A stretch of DNA of 10,823 nucleotides, taken from Prolixibacteraceae bacterium (GTDB taxonomy: Bacteria; Bacteroidota; Bacteroidia; Bacteroidales; Prolixibacteraceae). Under the pieces are notes generated by a model, which was given only the letters and a program-made list of their open reading frames with translations, searched no databases and had not been told where the DNA came from. The position numbers were made by a program, and so were the translations under genes. Each line of letters begins with the position of its first letter. The first letter of the stretch is position 1. Of this stretch, positions 7,646 through 10,823 are shown in pieces. The stretch lies in NCBI GenBank assembly GCA_016931875.1, contig JAFGDX010000442.1:1-10823 (forward strand), written 5' to 3'.

Positions 7646-10051
7646 ATGAATAAAATTTGCTTGTTTATGATTTTGTTTGCAACAGCCTTTTCCGGTTTTT
7701 CGCAAACAATAACCATAAAAGATAAAGATACCGGAGACCCGCTTCCACTGGTGGCATTAATAAGCGAAAAACCCAGCGCATATGCTACCACCAACCCAAA
7801 CGGACAAGCCGGTATTTCGGCATTTGAAGGGGCTGAAAAAATTACGATAACTCTTCTGGGGTATCAAAAAGTAGCTGTTTCCTATTCAGAACTCAGAGAG
7901 CGCAACTTTTTTATTGAATTACAAAAAACACATTTGAACATTGACGAGATTGTTGTTTCGGTGGCCCGCTGGCAACAGCCTTCCACCGATGTGCCTTTAA
8001 AAGTGGCCACCATTCAGCCGGCTGAAGTAAATTTTGAAAACCCGCAAACAGCGGCTGATTTACTGGGAATATCAGGCAACGTATTTATTCAGAAAAGCCA
8101 GCAGGGCGGCGGCAGCCCGATGATACGGGGTTTTGCCACCAACCGGCTGCTTTATTCGGTTGACGGGGTGCGCATGAATACAGCCATCTTCCGAAGCGGG
8201 AACATTCAGAATGTAATTTCGCTTGACCCCTTTGCCATGGAAAATTCAGAAATTCTGTTTGGCCCCGGCTCGGTTATTTACGGAAGCGATGCCATTGGTG
8301 GCGTAATGAGTTTTCAAACACTTGCTCCCCGGCTGTCGAGTTCAGGTACTTCGGTTGTTTCGGGAAAAGCCATTGCAAGGTATTCAGCGGCCAACAAAGA
8401 AAAAACCGGTCATTTTGATATCAGTACCGGGTGGAAAAAATGGGCACTGACAACCAGCATCAGTTCGTTCAATTTTGACCATTTACGTCAGGGAAGCCAC
8501 GGACCTGAGGAATATATAAAACCGTTTCATGTTCAACACCAGAACGGAACCGATGCGATAATCGACCAGGAGCATCATCTGCTGCAAATTCCAACTGCCT
8601 ATTCGCAAATCAATGCAATGCAGAAAGTGCGTTTCCAACCCGGAGAAAACCTTGATTTCCAATATGGCTTTCACTATTCAGAAACTTCTCCATACGGAAG
8701 ATACGACCGGCACAACCGGATACGCGACGGGCTTCCCCGGTATGCAGAATGGAACTACGGGCCGCAAATCTGGATGATGAACAATTTGAAGGTTACCCTC
8801 AAAGGCAATAAAACATTTTATGATATCGCAACTCTGCGGTTGGCCAACCAATGGTTTGAAGAAAGCAGAATTGATCGTTTATTCAACAAAACCAGCCGAA
8901 CAATACAAACCGAGAATGTGGAAGCGTGGTCGGCCAACCTTGATTTTGTAAAACCGACCGGCAGAAAAAACAAGTTTTATTACGGGTTGGAGTATGTGTT
9001 GAACAATGTAAAATCAACCGGCGAAACCGAAGACATTGTCACAAAAATGAAAGAAAAAGGGCCTTCGCGTTATCCGCAGGCCCGTTGGCAATCGCTGGGT
9101 ATTTATGTAAACAACCAGTTGAAAATTTCAGAGAAAGTTTTGTTTCAGGCTGGATTGCGCTACAACCGGTTTAAAATTGATGCAGAGTTTGATACCACGT
9201 TTTATCCTTTTCCGTTTACAAAGGCAAACACGGATAAAGGTTCTTTAACCGGTAGCATTGGTGGCACATACCGCCCCGCAGAGGATTGGGTAATCAATGC
9301 CAATCTTGCCACGGCTTTCCGCGCGCCAAACGTCGATGATATGGGAAAAGTTTTTGATTCCGAACCCGGTTCGGTGGTGGTTCCCAACCCGGAGTTGGAT
9401 GCCGAATATGCGTATTCGGCTGACATTGGCGCAGCAAAAATACTGGGCGATGTGGTAAAAATCGACCTTTCGGCTTATTACACAAAACTGAAAAATGCCA
9501 TGGTCCGCCGCGATTTTTCTCTCAATGGCCTCGACAGTATTATGTACGACGGAATATTGAGTAAAGTGCAGGCCATACAAAATGCTGCAGAGGCTCATGT
9601 TTATGGATTTCAGGCCGGAATGGAAGTTAAACTGCCGCAAGGTTTTGGATTCTCATCCGATTTTAATTATCAAAAAGGGAAAGAAGAAACAGACGATGGA
9701 GCAACCAGCCCGTCGAGGCATGCCGCGCCGGCATTTGGCATTTCAAAGTTAACCTATACAACCGAGGTACTGAAATTAGAAATTTACGCGGCATACCAGG
9801 CTGAATACAGTTACAGCGAACTGGCAGTAAGTGAACAGGCGAAAACCGAAATTTATGCTGTGGATGCCGGCGGAAATCCCTATGCTCCGGCGTGGTGTAC
9901 ACTCAATTTTAAAGGAATGTATAAAATTTCAGACCTTTTTGCCGTGCATGCCGGGATTGAGAATCTGTCCGACCGGCGTTACCGTTCCTACAGTTCAGGT
10001 GTATCGGCCCCGGGAAGAAACTTTTTCCTTTCCCTTGCGGTTCATTTTTAG
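7646..10051 (+). CDS. TonB-dependent outer-membrane receptor, haem/haemoglobin-receptor type
   Basis: This 801-residue protein has a signal peptide (cleavage near residue 20, after SGFSQ). A carboxypeptidase-regulatory-like domain covers about 21-92, DEIVVSVAR at 100-108 is a TonB-box-like stretch, and the plug spans about 115-225 with MIRGFATNRLLYSVDGVRMN at 159-178 and FGPGSVIYGSDAIGGV at 205-220. The rest is the 22-strand barrel, closed by NLSDRRYRSY (773-782), SAPGRNF (787-793) and a terminal Phe801. FRAP at 558-561 and NPEL at 581-584 correspond to the FRAP and NPNL boxes of haem/haemoglobin receptors. However, no His lies between them, where a haem-ligating His is known in HemR-type proteins. 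The cargo is therefore uncertain: haem, a haem protein or another metal chelate. It stands alone, with no SusD-like partner and no visible haem-use genes. It imports its substrate using energy from the TonB-ExbBD complex. Confidence 0.92.
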   Translation: MNKICLFMILFATAFSGFSQTITIKDKDTGDPLPLVALISEKPSAYATTNPNGQAGISAFEGAEKITITLLGYQKVAVSYSELRERNFFIELQKTHLNIDEIVVSVARWQQPSTDVPLKVATIQPAEVNFENPQTAADLLGISGNVFIQKSQQGGGSPMIRGFATNRLLYSVDGVRMNTAIFRSGNIQNVISLDPFAMENSEILFGPGSVIYGSDAIGGVMSFQTLAPRLSSSGTSVVSGKAIARYSAANKEKTGHFDISTGWKKWALTTSISSFNFDHLRQGSHGPEEYIKPFHVQHQNGTDAIIDQEHHLLQIPTAYSQINAMQKVRFQPGENLDFQYGFHYSETSPYGRYDRHNRIRDGLPRYAEWNYGPQIWMMNNLKVTLKGNKTFYDIATLRLANQWFEESRIDRLFNKTSRTIQTENVEAWSANLDFVKPTGRKNKFYYGLEYVLNNVKSTGETEDIVTKMKEKGPSRYPQARWQSLGIYVNNQLKISEKVLFQAGLRYNRFKIDAEFDTTFYPFPFTKANTDKGSLTGSIGGTYRPAEDWVINANLATAFRAPNVDDMGKVFDSEPGSVVVPNPELDAEYAYSADIGAAKILGDVVKIDLSAYYTKLKNAMVRRDFSLNGLDSIMYDGILSKVQAIQNAAEAHVYGFQAGMEVKLPQGFGFSSDFNYQKGKEETDDGATSPSRHAAPAFGISKLTYTTEVLKLEIYAAYQAEYSYSELAVSEQAKTEIYAVDAGGNPYAPAWCTLNFKGMYKISDLFAVHAGIENLSDRRYRSYSSGVSAPGRNFFLSLAVHF

Positions 10052-10178
10052 TATATCCTGCAAATATTTCCTGCATTCTACACAACAGATGTATATTGTC
10101 TGGTGAAAAATAATAGCAACGTGTTTTAAAATTTGTGGTTCAAAACAAAAATGTCCGCCCTGTCACCAATTTTGCTAC

Positions 10179-10589
10179 TTACAAATTATAATCACCAGCA
10201 GCTTCGGGTTGATAGATAATCTCATCAATTCTGATCTTTGTTAAACCGGCAGGAACAATCCACTCGATTTCATCTTTCACTTTGTATCCTATCAAAGCCG
10301 TTGCAATGGGAGAAAAAATTGAGATTTTGTTTTCTCTGACGTTGGCCTGCTCAGGATAAACAATTTGAAACTGAACCTGTTTTTTATTGTTTAAAAAACT
10401 CAGTTTTACAATCGAATTCATTGTTACCACATTGGAGGGAATAGCCATTGGTTCAACAATTTGGGCTGAATTTAATTCAAACATCAGTTTTTCAGCCTCT
10501 GCATTACTTATTGATTTAAACTGTTTTGCATCATTAATGCACTTTTTAATGCGTGCATAATCCAGCTGGTTTACAATTAATTTGCTCAT
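10179..10589 (-). CDS. rnk: Rnk-like GreA/GreB C-terminal-domain protein (RNA polymerase-binding)
   Basis: The product has 136 residues, the same length as E. coli Rnk as recalled. Several stretches match it closely: IVNQLDYARI near the start, VVTMNSIVKLSF at 54-65, SPIATALIGYKVKDEIEW at 93-110, and the C-terminal YQPEAAGDYNL at 126-136. Residues 1-45 form the short helical region, and about 50-136 the FKBP-like domain shared with GreA and GreB. The long coiled coil of true Gre factors, whose acidic tip triggers transcript cleavage, is absent. Rnk proteins are known to bind the secondary channel of RNA polymerase without efficient cleavage activity; E. coli rnk was first described as a regulator of nucleoside diphosphate kinase levels. 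The gene converges on the receptor gene 127 bases away and lies 84 bases downstream of the partial gene at the right edge. Family membership is firm; equivalent function is inferred. Confidence 0.88.
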   Translation of the reverse strand: MSKLIVNQLDYARIKKCINDAKQFKSISNAEAEKLMFELNSAQIVEPMAIPSNVVTMNSIVKLSFLNNKKQVQFQIVYPEQANVRENKISIFSPIATALIGYKVKDEIEWIVPAGLTKIRIDEIIYQPEAAGDYNL

Positions 10590-10623
10590 ATTAAACGAAT
10601 TAGCTATCTGTTCATAAAAACAA

Positions 10624-10631
10624 TAAAGATA
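10624..10631 (-). promoter_or_regulatory. Possible -7 element for the rnk-like gene
   Basis: Read on the minus strand this is TATCTTTA, one mismatch from TAnnTTTG. It lies about 35 bases before the ATG at 10589. The -33 region, about 20 bases further upstream, reads CTTTATTG and contains no clean TTTG. The gene may have this weak promoter or may be transcribed from the gene upstream. Confidence 0.35.
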
Positions 10632-10633
10632 TT

Positions 10634-10668
10634 AAAAAAAACCTTCAATAAAGTTGCAGCCAGAGGTT
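10634..10668 (-). terminator. Possible weak terminator after the right-edge gene
   Basis: On the minus strand AACCT and AGGTT can pair around a loop of about 25 bases, and the second arm runs into eight consecutive Ts (10641-10634). It lies just downstream of the stop codon at 10676-10674. The stem is only five pairs and the loop is long, so the T-run is the main argument. The same T-run could instead be the AT-rich spacer of the rnk-like promoter. Confidence 0.25.
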
Positions 10669-10673
10669 GAATT

Positions 10674-10823
10674 TTATTGCAGTGCAGTATTCAACATATT
10701 GTGCATGTATCCCGGAATATGATTCACCCCGCGGTTGTTGTCTGAACAGCCCCAAACTTCTGGCTGACAGATGTTCAACACTTTATCAGCAACCATCTCA
10801 AATCCAGCCGTCCCTTTTGCCGA
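10674..10823 (-). CDS. C-terminal 49 codons of an unrecognised gene (partial)
   Basis: The minus-strand frame is open from the window edge to TAA at 10676-10674, giving 49 residues. The tail includes KGTAGFEMVADKVLNICQ, then PEVWGCSDNNRG and GYMHNMLNTALQ at the end. The composition is that of a folded soluble protein: mixed helix-forming residues, two Cys, a WGCSDNN turn and no low complexity. It ends 84 bases before the rnk-like start in the same orientation. No family was recognised and no function is proposed. It could still be a chance open frame, but the amino acid make-up and the position argue for a real gene end. Confidence 0.6.
   Translation of the reverse strand, partial: SAKGTAGFEMVADKVLNICQPEVWGCSDNNRGVNHIPGYMHNMLNTALQ

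Noticed and set aside
7465..7794. Minus-strand open frame across the receptor promoter and signal peptide (109 codons)
   Set aside because: It covers the promoter box and inverted repeat and runs antisense to a well-supported signal peptide. The composition is not protein-like and there is no start signal.
9245..9640. Long open frame antisense to the TonB-dependent receptor (131 codons)
   Set aside because: It lies wholly inside the receptor barrel, has no domain or promoter, and overlaps other shadow frames. The receptor frame is intact and clearly the coding one.
7646..10051. Possible SusC-type glycan uptake receptor
   Set aside because: The protein is shorter than typical SusC proteins, there is no SusD-like gene next to it, and its FRAP/NPEL and plug motifs fit the haem/metal-chelate receptor type better.
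10052..10178. Terminator search between the receptor and the rnk-like gene
   Set aside because: Only a bulged CAC/GTG plus CAGA/TCTG stem (about 10081-10104) and an AT-only GTTTT/AAAAC pairing were found. Neither has the GC-rich stem and T-tract needed for a confident call.
10657..10766. Inverted repeat CAGCCAGAGGTT / AACTTCTGGCTG about 86 bases apart
   Set aside because: It has 12-base arms with one mismatch, and the right arm is inside the partial coding region. Matches of this length over such spacing are expected by chance in a window this size.

Overview
The window looks like ordinary chromosomal DNA from a member of the Bacteroidota. The evidence is the moderately AT-rich sequence, two copies of the lineage's promoter element TAnnTTTG (both read TATCTTTG), weak or absent Shine-Dalgarno sequences, a TonB-dependent receptor with the N-terminal carboxypeptidase-regulatory-like domain typical of the phylum, and several protein types common there. 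The order cannot be fixed from sequence alone; a marine or anaerobic Bacteroidales/Marinilabiliales-type organism would fit. No tRNA, rRNA, CRISPR array, insertion sequence or phage gene was seen.

Layout, left to right. (1) 1-980, minus strand: the start of a membrane-anchored protein cut by the window edge, and just upstream of it in the same operon a five-helix b-type-cytochrome-like membrane protein. Together they suggest a small membrane redox module. (2) 1265-5206, plus strand: a 1313-residue protein with about 12 membrane helices, three extracytoplasmic domains (the second Cache-like), a cytoplasmic region resembling a P-loop NTPase without its lysine, a winged-helix-like segment and a final membrane hairpin. 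It has its own promoter and is the least explained gene here. (3) 5242-7402, minus strand: a YitT-family membrane protein followed after one base by a lipoprotein M23 peptidase of the MepM/Csd3 type. A short hairpin with a T-rich tail separates this operon from the convergent large gene. (4) 7646-10051, plus strand: an outer-membrane TonB-dependent receptor of the haem/haemoglobin-receptor type. A 24-bp inverted repeat lies over its -33 promoter region. (5) 10179-10589, minus strand: an Rnk-like GreA/GreB C-terminal-domain protein. (6) 10674-10823, minus strand: the last 49 codons of an unrecognised gene.

The genes do not form one pathway. They are short, independent transcription units, mostly of the cell envelope: redox, sensing, peptidoglycan hydrolysis and nutrient uptake. 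The points most worth follow-up are the large receptor-like protein, the H-x-D variant of the M23 metal site, the missing histidine in the FRAP-NPNL region of the receptor, and the operator-like palindrome in front of the receptor. No stretch longer than 300 bases lacks a gene.
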